From: an uncultured Bacteroidota bacterium
GTDB lineage: Bacteria > Bacteroidota > Bacteroidia > Bacteroidales > P3
Length of the DNA: 64,000 nt
NCBI GenBank assembly: GCA_902774845.1
Contig: CACYJU010000006.1
Span: forward strand, 143,838-207,837
Direction of reading: 5' to 3'
Below, in pieces: positions 24,392-33,917 of the stretch. Position 1 is the first letter of the stretch. Every line of letters starts with the position of its first letter. Both the position numbers and the translations under genes were made by a program. The notes under the pieces were generated by a model. That model saw only the letters and a program-made list of their open reading frames with translations. It did no database searches and was not told where the DNA came from.

Positions 24392-25083
24392 AACGAACCA
24401 TTATTTTAACGTTCCTGCTATTCCTCGTCACCGCAGCACAAGCCCAGCGAATACACGCCTATGTCGCCGCTGGCGCCACCCTCTCTCAAGTGGAAGGTGA
24501 CGAACTCAAAGGTTTCAAGAAATGGGGAGCCACCGCCGGCGTCGGCGCCATGGTTAACCTCACAGAAAACAACCGCTGGCGTATGGGCATTGAAGCCGAC
24601 TTCGCTCAACGCGGCTTTCGCAACAACATCAAACGCAAAGATACTTACGTTACCTCCCTCACTCTCAACTATGTCGACATACCCATCACCTTCCACTTCC
24701 ACGATACAAAAGGCGGACTGACTGTGGGTGCCGGTTTCCTATACGGCCGTCTCGTTCAGCAACCTCATGGGACTCTTGAATATCCAAGCACTTTTATTCC
24801 CGACACCATCAATATGGAGTTCAGAAAGAACGACCTCGCCGTACTGCTTGACCTCCGGTTTACAGTTTGGCGCGGTCTGCAACTAAACCTTCGTTGGCAA
24901 TATTCCGTGATCCCAATAAAAGATCCATGGAAATTCACTCAATACAACGACGGAACAACTCAGCCCGATGTATGGGAAAACAAAAAAATCCACAACAACT
25001 CCATCTCCGCTCGTCTGATATATGAATTTGGAACCAATGACGACGGTGTTGTAGGTCGCAAAGCAAAAAAACGCAAACGGTGA
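24388..25083 (+). CDS. PorT-family outer-membrane barrel protein
   Basis: 231 residues from ATG 24388, which overlaps the glycosyltransferase stop (ATGA). An upstream in-frame ATG at 24367 would lengthen the signal peptide and lies deeper in the overlap. A signal peptide (MKRTIILTFLLFLVTAAQAQ) precedes an antiparallel barrel pattern typical of PorT-like proteins: HAYVAAGATLSQVEGDELKG, WRMGIEADFAQRGF, TLNYVDIPITFHF, and the last strand ISARLIYEFG. A Lys/Arg-rich tail (RKAKKRKR) follows. PorT is needed for T9SS in Porphyromonas, but the family is broad, so a T9SS role is not proven. Its stop overlaps the coaD start (GTGA). Confidence 0.88.
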   Translation: MKRTIILTFLLFLVTAAQAQRIHAYVAAGATLSQVEGDELKGFKKWGATAGVGAMVNLTENNRWRMGIEADFAQRGFRNNIKRKDTYVTSLTLNYVDIPITFHFHDTKGGLTVGAGFLYGRLVQQPHGTLEYPSTFIPDTINMEFRKNDLAVLLDLRFTVWRGLQLNLRWQYSVIPIKDPWKFTQYNDGTTQPDVWENKKIHNNSISARLIYEFGTNDDGVVGRKAKKRKR

Positions 25084-25559
25084 GACGCATAGCACTTTTT
25101 CCTGGTTCGTTCGACCCCTTCACCGATGGCCATGAGGCTCTTGTGAGGAGAGCGTTGGCAATCTTTGACCAAATAATCATCGCCGTAGGCGTCAACAGCG
25201 ACAAACAGTACATGTTCTCTGTCGACGAACGCGTAGACATGATTGAGAAACGGTTCGCCGATGACTCTCAAATAAAGGTGGTGAGCTACAGTGACATGAC
25301 CGTCGACTGCTGCCGACGTGAGGGTGCCGGCTTTATACTGCGCGGAGTTCGCGACACCAAAGATTTCGAATATGAGCAGACCGTCGCCGCCGTCAACCGC
25401 AACCTCGCTCCCGAAATAGACACCGTCCTTCTCCTCTCCGACCTTGAATACAAAGATATAAGCAGCACAGTTGAACGGGAAAGGCTGAGGCATTCCACTC
25501 ACACATTAACGCACTCAAGCATTCATCTTGGACCTCTCAACCGACATATCATATCTTAA
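25080..25559 (+). CDS. coaD: Phosphopantetheine adenylyltransferase, altered C-terminus
   Basis: Fourth step of CoA synthesis: transfers AMP from ATP to 4'-phosphopantetheine. GTG start overlaps the preceding stop. The nucleotidyltransferase motif GSFDPFTDGH is at residues 9-18, and FILRGVRDTKDFEYEQTVAAVNR is the substrate region. The family normally continues with an (I/V)SSSxVRE block and about 20 residues ending near FLP. Here the block reads DISSTVERERLRHS, then the frame runs through spacer-repeat DNA (THTLTHSSIH, from cacattaacgcactcaagca) and overlaps recG by 32 bases. The C-terminal helix thus seems lost and replaced. Activity may be reduced; the rest looks intact. Confidence 0.9.
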   Translation: MRRIALFPGSFDPFTDGHEALVRRALAIFDQIIIAVGVNSDKQYMFSVDERVDMIEKRFADDSQIKVVSYSDMTVDCCRREGAGFILRGVRDTKDFEYEQTVAAVNRNLAPEIDTVLLLSDLEYKDISSTVERERLRHSTHTLTHSSIHLGPLNRHIIS

Positions 25560-27618
25560 AGGCGTCGGGCCACAGAAAGCACAAACGCTCGGTCGTGAGT
25601 TGAGCATCTTCACCTACGAAGACCTACTCAACTACTTCCCGTTCAGATATGTCGACCGCTCCGTCGTGAGCCGTGTAAGCGAGATAGACCCCGAAAAAGA
25701 CTATGTCGTCCTTCGTGGTACCATCTCCAACATGCAGACCGTCACCAACGGTCGTAACGTGCGACTCACAGCTCAGTTCCGCGATATGAGCGGCACACTT
25801 GACCTCGTGTGGTTCCAGGGAGTCAACTGGATTCGCGACAGCCTCAAACCCAACACACTCTATCTTGTCATGGGCAAGGTGACCGCCTATGGCAGTGCCC
25901 TCCAGATAGCTCATCCAGATATCGAGCTCGCATCGCAGGAAGAGCGAGCCCTCTCCCACCCTTTCATCCCCATCTACTCAACCACCGAGAAGTGCAAAGC
26001 CAAAGGTCTCAACCCTAAAGGCATAGGCCGCCTCGTCGAGACACTCCTCTCTCAGATAAAAGGAACCCTGTCGGAGACCTTGCCTGCCGACATCCGCCAA
26101 CGTTACCGCCTTATGGGTCGAGAAGCAGCCCTTTCCAACATCCACTTCCCGAAGAACAGCAGCCTCCTCGCTGAAGCAACTCGACGTCTCAAGTTTGAAG
26201 AACTATTTTCCATGCAACTCGACTACCAGTACTCTCGCTCTCTGCGGCTCAACCAGTCTCAGGGTCGCGTCTTCTCTACCATCGGCGAGTACTTCAACCG
26301 CTTCTACAATGAAAAACTACCCTTCGAACTGACACGCGCACAGAAACGTGTGATAAAAGAGATACGCTCCGACCTCAAGAGCGGTCGCCAGATGAACCGA
26401 CTGCTGCAAGGCGATGTAGGCAGCGGAAAGACCATCGTCGCACTCTTCTCCATGCTCATCGCCCTCGACAACCAATGTCAGGCTTGCTTGATGGCACCCA
26501 CCGAGATCCTCGCCAACCAGCACTACAACTCCATCAGCCGTCTCACCGAAGGGCTCGGCTTACGGGTCGAACTGCTTACCGGCAGCATGAAACCATCTCA
26601 GAAGAAGAAAATAAAAGCGCTCCTCGCCATCGGCGACATCGACATCCTCATTGGCACCCACGCACTTATTGAGGACGATGTCGTCTTCAGCCAGCTCGGC
26701 CTTGTGGTCATCGACGAGCAACACCGTTTCGGAGTCAAGCAACGTGCCAAGCTGTGGGCGAAAAACGCCATCCCTCCCCATATACTCGTCATGACTGCCA
26801 CCCCCATACCTCGTACACTTGCCATGACCCTCTATGCCGACCTCGAATGTTCCGTCATCGACGAGCTACCTCCTGGACGGCACCCCATTCAGACTCTCCA
26901 CTCCACAGATGCCCACCGGCTGCGGCTTTTCGGATTCATGAGAGAGCAGATAGCCCTCGGCCGGCAGGTCTACGTCGTCTACCCTCTCATTAACGAATCT
27001 GAAAAAAGCGACCTCAAAGACCTCATGGACGGCTATGAGAGCATACGACGTGCCTTCCCTCTGCCTCAGTATGGCGTCAGCATCCTGCACGGACAGATGC
27101 CACCAGAGGCTAAAGACTTTGAGATGCAACACTTCAAGAGCGGCGAAAACCAAATAATGGTCTCCACCACCGTCATCGAAGTCGGCGTCGACGTACCCAA
27201 CGCCACAGTAATGGTTATCGAGAACGCCGAACGTTTCGGACTCTCCCAGCTGCACCAGCTACGAGGTCGTGTCGGTCGCGGCGCCGAGCAGTCTTACTGC
27301 ATCCTTATGACCAAAGACAACCTCTCCTCCTCTGCCCGCGAGAGGATCCAAACCATGTGTTCCACTAACGATGGATTCCGTATCGCCGAGGCCGACCTTC
27401 GGTTACGCGGCCCAGGAGACATTCAAGGTCTCCAGCAGAGCGGCATGCTCGAGTTCAAACTTGCCGACATCGTAGACGACGAACCTATGGTGAAAGCCAC
27501 CCGAGACGAAGTGCGCCGTATCCTAGAATATGACCCACGGCTCGAAACACCAGACAACCACATGCTCAAAAAAAGAGTACAGAAGACCGTACATATCGAA
27601 TGGAATAAAATATCGTAA
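25528..27618 (+). CDS. recG: ATP-dependent DNA helicase RecG
   Basis: Branch-migrating helicase for stalled forks and Holliday junctions. The TTG start at 25528 gives the family N-terminus DLSTDISYLKGVGPQKAQTL. An OB-fold wedge domain (about 60-170) precedes the helicase core: Walker A GDVGSGKT at about residue 295, DEQH at about 395, TATPIPRTLAMTL (motif III region), and HGQMP to QLRGRVGRGAEQSYC in the C-terminal half. The 696 residues match the family. The start lies inside the coaD reading frame, which suggests translational coupling or that coaD was extended by loss of its stop. Confidence 0.97.
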   Translation: MDLSTDISYLKGVGPQKAQTLGRELSIFTYEDLLNYFPFRYVDRSVVSRVSEIDPEKDYVVLRGTISNMQTVTNGRNVRLTAQFRDMSGTLDLVWFQGVNWIRDSLKPNTLYLVMGKVTAYGSALQIAHPDIELASQEERALSHPFIPIYSTTEKCKAKGLNPKGIGRLVETLLSQIKGTLSETLPADIRQRYRLMGREAALSNIHFPKNSSLLAEATRRLKFEELFSMQLDYQYSRSLRLNQSQGRVFSTIGEYFNRFYNEKLPFELTRAQKRVIKEIRSDLKSGRQMNRLLQGDVGSGKTIVALFSMLIALDNQCQACLMAPTEILANQHYNSISRLTEGLGLRVELLTGSMKPSQKKKIKALLAIGDIDILIGTHALIEDDVVFSQLGLVVIDEQHRFGVKQRAKLWAKNAIPPHILVMTATPIPRTLAMTLYADLECSVIDELPPGRHPIQTLHSTDAHRLRLFGFMREQIALGRQVYVVYPLINESEKSDLKDLMDGYESIRRAFPLPQYGVSILHGQMPPEAKDFEMQHFKSGENQIMVSTTVIEVGVDVPNATVMVIENAERFGLSQLHQLRGRVGRGAEQSYCILMTKDNLSSSARERIQTMCSTNDGFRIAEADLRLRGPGDIQGLQQSGMLEFKLADIVDDEPMVKATRDEVRRILEYDPRLETPDNHMLKKRVQKTVHIEWNKIS

Positions 27619-27633
27619 AACAAAATATTTTTA

Positions 27634-27641
27634 TATATTTG
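27634..27641 (+). promoter_or_regulatory. -7 box upstream of PepSY-like gene
   Basis: TATATTTG matches TAnnTTTG, 42 bases before the start codon at 27684 and just after the recG stop. The -33 box is unclear. Confidence 0.55.
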
Positions 27642-27683
27642 TCGTTACTACTCAAAAAAGAAAACTCTCATAAATCATTTATT

Positions 27684-28148
27684 ATGAAAAAGATATTTGC
27701 ACTTTTAGCTGTACTTCTGGCTTTTCAGGCCGGAGTTTATGCTCAAAAACCAAAGACCGTTGCTGAACAGGATGTTCCCGAACGTTATGTGAAAGACTTC
27801 CAGCGTCAGGCTCCGGATGTGAAAAACGTGGTGTGGACCACCGAGGGATCAGACATCTACAAGGTGTCGTTCGACAACGGTGACCTGAAGCAGTCGTTCC
27901 GCTTCACCCCAAAAGGTATGGAAACCCGCTGGGCCGTTGACGCCAAATACACCCCACAGGCCATAAAAGACACCATGGCTCACAAATACAAAAAATACAA
28001 AGTACGTGAGCTCAACGTGCTGAACGTGAAGAACCACTCCAGCTACGAGGTGCGCATAAGCCTCTCAAAGAAGAAAGACAAATCACCCAAGGTACTCACC
28101 TTCGAGACCGACGGCAAGTTCATTGACGAGATGGAACCGCTGCTGTAA
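27684..28148 (+). CDS. PepSY-like periplasmic protein
   Basis: 154 residues from ATG 27684; upstream codons contain the promoter and lack family features. A signal peptide (MKKIFALLAVLLAFQAGVYA) is followed by one PepSY-like/beta-lactamase-inhibitor-like fold: ERYVKDFQRQAPDVKNVVW (helix), IYKVSFDNGDLKQSFRFTPK and YEVRISLSKKKD to VLTFETDGKFIDEMEPLL. In Bacteroidota such proteins are abundant, exported and mostly of unknown function. It has its own promoter and terminator, so it is a monocistronic, possibly well-expressed gene. Confidence 0.82.
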   Translation: MKKIFALLAVLLAFQAGVYAQKPKTVAEQDVPERYVKDFQRQAPDVKNVVWTTEGSDIYKVSFDNGDLKQSFRFTPKGMETRWAVDAKYTPQAIKDTMAHKYKKYKVRELNVLNVKNHSSYEVRISLSKKKDKSPKVLTFETDGKFIDEMEPLL

Positions 28149-28169
28149 GTTCGTTGAGAATTAAAAGTC

Positions 28170-28205
28170 AGAGGGGGCGCACGGATGTGCGCCCCCTCTC
28201 TTTTT
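28170..28205 (+). terminator. Perfect hairpin terminator
   Basis: A perfect 13-bp stem (AGAGGGGGCGCAC with GTGCGCCCCCTCT) around a GGAT loop is followed by CTTTTT. It lies between the convergent PepSY-like gene and secA, whose stop is 18 bases away. It could serve both strands. Confidence 0.9.
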
Positions 28206-28222
28206 GTCCCTACTCTTGCAGG

Positions 28223-31200
28223 TTATGCATCGGCGACATTGCGGCCGTGACAGTTCTTATATTTCTTTCCGCTACCGCAGGGGCACGGGTCGTTACGACC
28301 AACCTTCTTCTCAACATGCACCGGCTGAGGCTTCTCCTTGGGCGAGGTGCGCTGGTTGAGAACCTGATCCTCACGTGAGGTCTTGAGATTGCGGTCATCG
28401 CTACGCTGCTGACGAGCCTCATGCATATCGCTGTCCTCCTTGATTGGCAGACTTGCACGAATGAGGAACGACGAGATGTCGCGGTTGATGTTAAGCAACA
28501 TCGACTCGAAGAGGTTGAAAGACTCCTGCTTGTAGATAACCAGCGGGTCTTTCTGCTCGTAAGCGGCATTCTGTACCGACGTCTTCAGGTCGTCGAGCTC
28601 GCGCAGGTGCTCTTTCCAGTAGTCATCGATGATAGCGAGGGTGATGTTCTTCTCAATCGAGAGCTGTATCTCTCGGCCTTTGTTCTCATACGACTTCTTA
28701 ACCGGCGTGACAACCTGCATGGTCTTCTTGCCGTCAGTGATGGGGAACACGACATTTATATAACGGGTGTTCTCGTAGATATTTTTGATGAACGGGAAGG
28801 CGAGGTCGCCTATGCGCTGCATACGCTCCTTATAGGTTGAATAGACGTTGTTGTAGAGCATCGTCACAACCTCGTCGTAGCGCATATTGTAGAACTCTTT
28901 CTCGCTGATGGGCACATCCATTGCGAAGATCTTCATCATCTCCATCTTGAAGCCCTCGTAGTCGTGAGCCTCGTATGCGTCGGAGAAGATGAGGTCGCAG
29001 GTGTCGTAGAACATGTTCGATATGTCTATCGACAGACGGTCGCCATAGAGGGCGTTACGACGTTTGTTGTAGATGACGGTACGCTGGTTATTCATCACGT
29101 CGTCATACTCAAGCAGGCGCTTACGCATGCCGAAGTTGTTCTCCTCGACCTTCTTCTGGGCGCGCTCCACAGCTTTGGTGATCATGCTGTGCTGAATCAC
29201 TTCGCCCTCCTGAAGTCCCATACGGTCCATCACTTTGGCGATACGCTCGGCACCGAAGAGACGCATGAGGTCATCCTCGAGCGAGACGAAGAAGAGCGAA
29301 CTACCGGGGTCACCTTGACGACCGGCACGACCACGCAGCTGACGGTCAACACGACGGCTCTCGTGACGCTCGGTGCCGATGATGGCAAGACCACCAGCCT
29401 CCTTGACTCCGCCCTTGAGCTTGATATCGGTACCACGACCAGCCATGTTGGTGGCGATGGTTACACGACCGGCTTCACCGGCTTCCGCCACGATGTCAGC
29501 CTCTTTCTTATGCAGCTTGGCGTTCAACACATTGTGCGGGATGTGTCGCATCTTGAGCATCTTACTCAAAAGCTCAGATGTCTCTACCGAAGTGGTACCC
29601 ACAAGCACAGGTCTCCCCTGCCCTATCAAACGCTCCACTTCTGCAATGACGGCAGTGAACTTCTCTCGCTTGGTGCGATAGATGAGGTCGTCCATATCGA
29701 TACGAGCGATAGGACGGTTGGTCGGGATGACCACCACATCGAGCTTGTAGATATTCCAGAACTCGCCAGCTTCCGTTTCAGCGGTACCGGTCATACCGGC
29801 GAGCTTCTTGTACATACGGAAATAGTTCTGCAAGGTGATGGTGGCGTAGGTCTGAGTGGCAGCCTCCACCTTGGCGTTCTCTTTCGCCTCGACAGCCTGG
29901 TGCAAGCCGTCGCTCCAACGGCGGCCTTCCATCACACGACCCGTCTGCTCGTCAACAATCTTCACCTGATTGTCCTCGGTGACAATATAGTCAACATCGC
30001 GCTCAAAAAGCGTGTAGGCCTTCAGCAACTGGTCAACCGTGTGCACACGGTCGCTCTGGATAGCGAAGTTGTTGTATATTTCCTCTTTCCTGGCAGCCAG
30101 CTCTTCCGGCGAGAGGCCAGAGTGTTCAGCTTCGGCGATCTCGCTTCCGATGTCAGGCAGCTGGTAGAACTTGGGGTTCTCGCCCATCTTCGCCAGCTCG
30201 TCCATACCCTTGTCGGTAAGCTCGCAGGTGCGCTGCTTCTCGTCGATGACGAAGTAGAGCTCGTCGTCGATGATGTGCATATACTTGTTCTGTTCCTGCA
30301 TGTAGAAGTTCTCCGTATGTTGGAGCAAAGCTTTCACACCCGTTTCCGACAGGAACTTGATGAGGGCCTTGTTTTTCGGCAAACCGCGGTAGGCACGGAG
30401 CAAGAGTTTAGCTCCCTCCTCCTCCGGTTTCGGGTTGGGGTTCTCGGCAATGAGTTTCTTCGCCTCGGCGAGAATCTGCGTCACTAGAGTGCGCTGCTTG
30501 CCATAGAGGGTCTCGATGACAGGTTTGAAGCGGTTGTACTCCTGCTCGTCGTCGCCCTTGCCCGTGGGGCCGCTGATGATAAGAGGCGTACGAGCATCGT
30601 CGATGAGCACCGAGTCAACCTCGTCAACTATAGCATAGTTGTGCGAGCGCTGCACCAGCTCGTCGGGGTTGCGGCTCATGTTGTCACGCAGGTAGTCGAA
30701 ACCAAACTCGTTGTTGGTGCCGTAGGTGATGTCGCAGTTGTATGCACGCTTACGCTCGTCGCTGTGAGGTTCATATTTGTCGATGCAGTCAACGGTGAGG
30801 CCGTGGAACTCGAACAGCATGCCCATCCACTCGGAGTCACGCTTGGCAAGGTAGTCGTTGACGGTGACCACGTGGACACCTTTGCCCGGCAGAGCATTAA
30901 GATAGACAGGCAGCGTAGCGACGAGAGTCTTACCCTCACCCGTTGCCATCTCAGCGATTTTTCCGCTGTGGAGCACCGTACCGCCTATGAGCTGCACGTC
31001 GTAGTGGACCATATCCCACTTTATCTCGTTACCGCCAGCCATCCAGTGGTTCTTGTAGTAGGCCTTGTCGCCCTCGATGTTGACGCTGTCGCGGGTGGCG
31101 CTGAGGTCGCGGTCGTGGTCGGTGGCAGTCACCTCCACCACCTCGTTCTCGGCAAAGCGGCGTGCGGTCTCCTTCACCACAGAGAAAGCCTCCGGCAGGA

Positions 31201-31519
31201 TGGCGTCAAGCACCTTCTGCGTCTTTTCGTAGGAGGTCTTTTCGAGATGTTCTATGCGTTTATACAACTCCTGTTTTTCTTCGACAGGCATGTCGTATTC
31301 GTTCTCAATACGCTCTTTCAGCTGTGCCAGCTCTGTCTCCTCCGCCTCTATCTCCTTGCGGATACGCTCTTTGAATTCGAGGGTCTTGGCGCGCAGTTGG
31401 TCGTTGGTTAGTTCGTGGATTTGCGGATACGCCTTGAGGCAGGCATCCAGGTAGGGTTTCACCTCTTTGAGGTCGCGATCGGCCTTCGTGCCGAATAATT
31501 TTGAAAGAAAACTTGCCAT
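28223..31519 (-). CDS. secA: Preprotein translocase ATPase SecA
   Basis: Motor ATPase of the Sec pathway. Walker A is in [13 protein letters not shown] (about residue 190-202), followed by [15 protein letters not shown] and, in the second ATPase lobe, [13 protein letters not shown] and [12 protein letters not shown]. The C-terminus has a Gln/Lys-rich linker and the zinc-binding SEC-C motif [20 protein letters not shown]. The 1098 residues are longer than the E. coli protein, as is usual in Bacteroidota, mostly because of an insert around residues 330-480. The ATG start at 31519 gives the typical [18 protein letters not shown]. The aminotransferase gene lies 21 bases upstream on the same strand. 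Confidence 0.98.
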   Translation of the reverse strand: MASFLSKLFGTKADRDLKEVKPYLDACLKAYPQIHELTNDQLRAKTLEFKERIRKEIEAEETELAQLKERIENEYDMPVEEKQELYKRIEHLEKTSYEKTQKVLDAILPEAFSVVKETARRFAENEVVEVTATDHDRDLSATRDSVNIEGDKAYYKNHWMAGGNEIKWDMVHYDVQLIGGTVLHSGKIAEMATGEGKTLVATLPVYLNALPGKGVHVVTVNDYLAKRDSEWMGMLFEFHGLTVDCIDKYEPHSDERKRAYNCDITYGTNNEFGFDYLRDNMSRNPDELVQRSHNYAIVDEVDSVLIDDARTPLIISGPTGKGDDEQEYNRFKPVIETLYGKQRTLVTQILAEAKKLIAENPNPKPEEEGAKLLLRAYRGLPKNKALIKFLSETGVKALLQHTENFYMQEQNKYMHIIDDELYFVIDEKQRTCELTDKGMDELAKMGENPKFYQLPDIGSEIAEAEHSGLSPEELAARKEEIYNNFAIQSDRVHTVDQLLKAYTLFERDVDYIVTEDNQVKIVDEQTGRVMEGRRWSDGLHQAVEAKENAKVEAATQTYATITLQNYFRMYKKLAGMTGTAETEAGEFWNIYKLDVVVIPTNRPIARIDMDDLIYRTKREKFTAVIAEVERLIGQGRPVLVGTTSVETSELLSKMLKMRHIPHNVLNAKLHKKEADIVAEAGEAGRVTIATNMAGRGTDIKLKGGVKEAGGLAIIGTERHESRRVDRQLRGRAGRQGDPGSSLFFVSLEDDLMRLFGAERIAKVMDRMGLQEGEVIQHSMITKAVERAQKKVEENNFGMRKRLLEYDDVMNNQRTVIYNKRRNALYGDRLSIDISNMFYDTCDLIFSDAYEAHDYEGFKMEMMKIFAMDVPISEKEFYNMRYDEVVTMLYNNVYSTYKERMQRIGDLAFPFIKNIYENTRYINVVFPITDGKKTMQVVTPVKKSYENKGREIQLSIEKNITLAIIDDYWKEHLRELDDLKTSVQNAAYEQKDPLVIYKQESFNLFESMLLNINRDISSFLIRASLPIKEDSDMHEARQQRSDDRNLKTSREDQVLNQRTSPKEKPQPVHVEKKVGRNDPCPCGSGKKYKNCHGRNVADA

Positions 31520-31540
31520 TATAGTGTTTGGTATTACATG

Positions 31541-32854
31541 CTATTTCACAGGGTGGTCGGCGTGGAATTTCTCCAGACGCTCTTTCAGGTCGGGGAACTG
31601 GTCGCGCTGCACCAAGGCCACACAGGCGCGGATGCCCTGCTTGTGCGAACCCGTGATGTCGAGTGCGATGGCGCTCACGCCGTAGCGGATAAGTTCGTTG
31701 AGCAGGTCAACGCCTTCCATACCGGGATAGCAGAAGGTGAAGTAGAATCCGTCGCCGATGTCCTCGCCCATATCCTTGTCATATACGATATAGAAGCCGT
31801 TGTCGGTGAAGAGCTTCTTCATGATGCCAGCCTTCTCGCCGTATTCCTTGATGTCCTGCACGAAGTTGAAGGTGCCGTCGTTGGCGCCTTTGAGCATTGC
31901 CGCCATAGCGTACTGCACCGAATGGGCAGTACCGCTCGAGAGACAGTAGAGGGTGCCGAAGATAAGGGCGCGCCCAAGCTGCGTCTGGCTGTAGTAACGT
32001 GCCAGATCGGGGCACTCCATATTGTAGAGCATAGGGCTGCATATCATCATGGCGATACGCTCGCCAGCATAGCTGAAACTCTTAGAGCCCGAAATCATAA
32101 GCACATAGCGGTCGGTGTATTTAGCGACAGTGGGTTGGAACGGAGCCTTACCGGGAACGCTGTAATCCTTGCGGAAGTCCATTAGGAAGTAGGCGTCGTC
32201 CTCGAGCACCACCACTCCGTATTTATTCGCCATCTCGCCGATAATCTTCAGCTCGTGGTCGGTGAAGCAGAACCAGGCGGGGTTGTTGGGCGAGCTGTAG
32301 ATAAGGCAAGCCACATCGCCGTCCTTCAACTCCTCTTCGAGTTTGTCGCGCAGCTTGTCACCACGATATTCATAGACGTCGAAGGTCTTCATCGGTATGC
32401 CCAGCACGCGGCATTGCTGTTTCTGTACGGGGAAACCCGGGTCGATGAACAACACCTTGGTCTTCTTGGCGTCGTAGCGGGTCAGCGTGAGGAACGAGGC
32501 GAAGCCGGCCTGCATCGAGCCCACCGTAGGCACGCAGCAGTCGGGAGTCACGTCGATGTCGAGGAAGTTCTTCACAAAGCGGGCTGCCTCTTTCTTGAAA
32601 TCGGCGGTGCCGTAGATTTCGGGATAGATGGAAGCCACACCGTTGCGGAGCGCCTCAATCTGAGCGTCCACGCCTATCTTGGGTGCGGGCAATCCGGGGA
32701 TTCCCATCTCCATCTTCACGAAACGGACGCCCGTCTCGCCTTCTATGTCCTGTATCATCTTGCGCATCTCGCGGATTGACGCTTTGCCAGGATTCTTGAT
32801 TTTGTTGTCGGCGGCTATGCGGTCGACAAGTTCTTTCTGTATTGGAATGTTCAT
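31541..32854 (-). CDS. PLP-dependent class I/II aminotransferase
   Basis: Fold type I aminotransferase of unknown substrate, 437 residues from ATG 32854; the 33 residues upstream fall within the dispersed repeat and are unlike the family. Seen: MEMGIPGLPAPKIG near the N-terminus, IYSSPNNPAWFCFTDHEL (Asn-Pro of the PLP site), and the Schiff-base lysine in MISGSKSFSYAGERIAMM. The KASIREMRKMIQDIEGETG N-terminus is characteristic of a Bacteroidota subgroup annotated only as aminotransferase. It lies upstream of secA and downstream of the DUF4835 gene, all on the minus strand. Confidence 0.92.
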   Translation of the reverse strand: MNIPIQKELVDRIAADNKIKNPGKASIREMRKMIQDIEGETGVRFVKMEMGIPGLPAPKIGVDAQIEALRNGVASIYPEIYGTADFKKEAARFVKNFLDIDVTPDCCVPTVGSMQAGFASFLTLTRYDAKKTKVLFIDPGFPVQKQQCRVLGIPMKTFDVYEYRGDKLRDKLEEELKDGDVACLIYSSPNNPAWFCFTDHELKIIGEMANKYGVVVLEDDAYFLMDFRKDYSVPGKAPFQPTVAKYTDRYVLMISGSKSFSYAGERIAMMICSPMLYNMECPDLARYYSQTQLGRALIFGTLYCLSSGTAHSVQYAMAAMLKGANDGTFNFVQDIKEYGEKAGIMKKLFTDNGFYIVYDKDMGEDIGDGFYFTFCYPGMEGVDLLNELIRYGVSAIALDITGSHKQGIRACVALVQRDQFPDLKERLEKFHADHPVK

Positions 32855-32878
32855 GATATGATATGTTTTGTTATTTTT

Positions 32879-32957
32879 CGTGATTAGTGAATTGACAAAT
32901 GTTTTTTGTGATCTGTGACCTGAAACAATCTGATTATTGCCCTGTGCGGGCACGCAC
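32879..32957. repeat. Long copy of dispersed intergenic repeat
   Basis: About 79 bases. It ends with the core TGCCCTGTGCGGGCACGCAC (32938-32957), one base before the DUF4835 stop codon at 32959. The rest (CAATCTGATTATTGCC, ACAAATGTTTTTT, GATTAGTGAATT) matches, in inverted orientation, 41582-41660 with only scattered changes. Confidence 0.85.
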
Positions 32958-32958
32958 C

Positions 32959-33879
32959 TTACTTCGTGTTAAATCCTTGCAGTTTCACTACATTCGCGGG
33001 GCTCACCTCTTTTATCACCAGATAGACCTCTTTCTGCTCCTCGGGGGGTGCTGGTGTGAATATGGAAACGATCTCGGATATCTTCGCGTCGAAGAAGGCC
33101 TGCACCGAAAGCAGATTGGTGCGCACCTTGTGCACCTGCTGTATGTACTTCAGTGCCTGGATGATATTCTGACGCGCCTGCTGCTGGTCTTTGGTCATCA
33201 TATCGAGGCCCAGGCGGTTGTAGTAGTAATAGGCGAGCCTCAGGTTTGCGTAAGCCGAGTTGGTGTGGTTCTCCATAAACCAGTAGCGTGCTTTCTGGCT
33301 CTCCGACGAGCGCCACCCTTTGTAGCCAGAGTTGGAGGCCGTCTGGCATATCGTCTGCGCCACCTCGTAGAAGGGCGTCCCTCCCATCTCGCCAAACGAG
33401 TCGAAATAGAGCCCCAGCATGATGTACATATAGTAGCCGAGAGCCGACGAGAGGTTGGAATAGAAGGTGTTGATGTCGAAGTCAAGCGGCTGCCCCTCGG
33501 TGTAGGAGAACATGAAGTCGTTGTTCTCGATGTAGTTGAACAATCCGGTGGTGTAGTTCGAGTTATACACCGGGCGTTTCAGCTGAATCGAAAGCTGTCC
33601 TTTGAAGTCGGTGGCGGATGTGCGCTCCGAGAGGATGATGCTTATGCCGCACTCGATCATCTCGTTGCTCTGCACCTCGAGGTTGGTCAGCTTGCGAGAG
33701 TTGACGAAGTCCTCGATGGCCTGCTTCATGTTGTCAAACACCTTCTTGTCGTCCGAGGCATAGCCCTGCGTTGTGGTGAGCAGCTTCTGGTAGTTCACCG
33801 ACACCGCACAGCGGAACTCCTGTGCCGTCGCCGACCCCAGAAGCATCAACAACCCGATTATGACTATAGCCCGTTTCAC
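32959..33879 (-). CDS. porD: DUF4835 / PorD-like T9SS protein
   Basis: 306 residues with a signal peptide (MKRAIVIIGLLMLLGSATAQ). The mature protein matches DUF4835, which includes PorD, a protein needed for type IX secretion in Porphyromonas. Characteristic blocks are FRCAVSVNYQKL, FDNMKQAIEDFVN, ISIQLKRPVYNSNY-like segments and YYNRLGLDMMTKDQQQARQN. It is probably periplasmic or outer-membrane associated. The stop codon directly abuts the dispersed repeat. The next gene upstream is a large TPR protein on the same strand, 38 bases away. The PorD symbol rests on family recognition, not on context; no other core T9SS genes (porK-N, sov) are in the window. Confidence 0.85.
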   Translation of the reverse strand: MKRAIVIIGLLMLLGSATAQEFRCAVSVNYQKLLTTTQGYASDDKKVFDNMKQAIEDFVNSRKLTNLEVQSNEMIECGISIILSERTSATDFKGQLSIQLKRPVYNSNYTTGLFNYIENNDFMFSYTEGQPLDFDINTFYSNLSSALGYYMYIMLGLYFDSFGEMGGTPFYEVAQTICQTASNSGYKGWRSSESQKARYWFMENHTNSAYANLRLAYYYYNRLGLDMMTKDQQQARQNIIQALKYIQQVHKVRTNLLSVQAFFDAKISEIVSIFTPAPPEEQKEVYLVIKEVSPANVVKLQGFNTK

Positions 33880-33917
33880 TTATGGTTTATGTTGATATGT
33901 TTTCCGACTGCTGACCG

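Noticed and set aside
28964..30487. 507-codon plus-strand ORF opposite secA
   Set aside because: Shadow of secA; Val/His/Leu-rich with no recognisable motif, and secA is intact on the other strand.
32855..32953. N-terminal extension of the aminotransferase
   Set aside because: The extra codons are the dispersed repeat. A near-identical translation appears at the other copy, so it is DNA similarity and not part of the protein.
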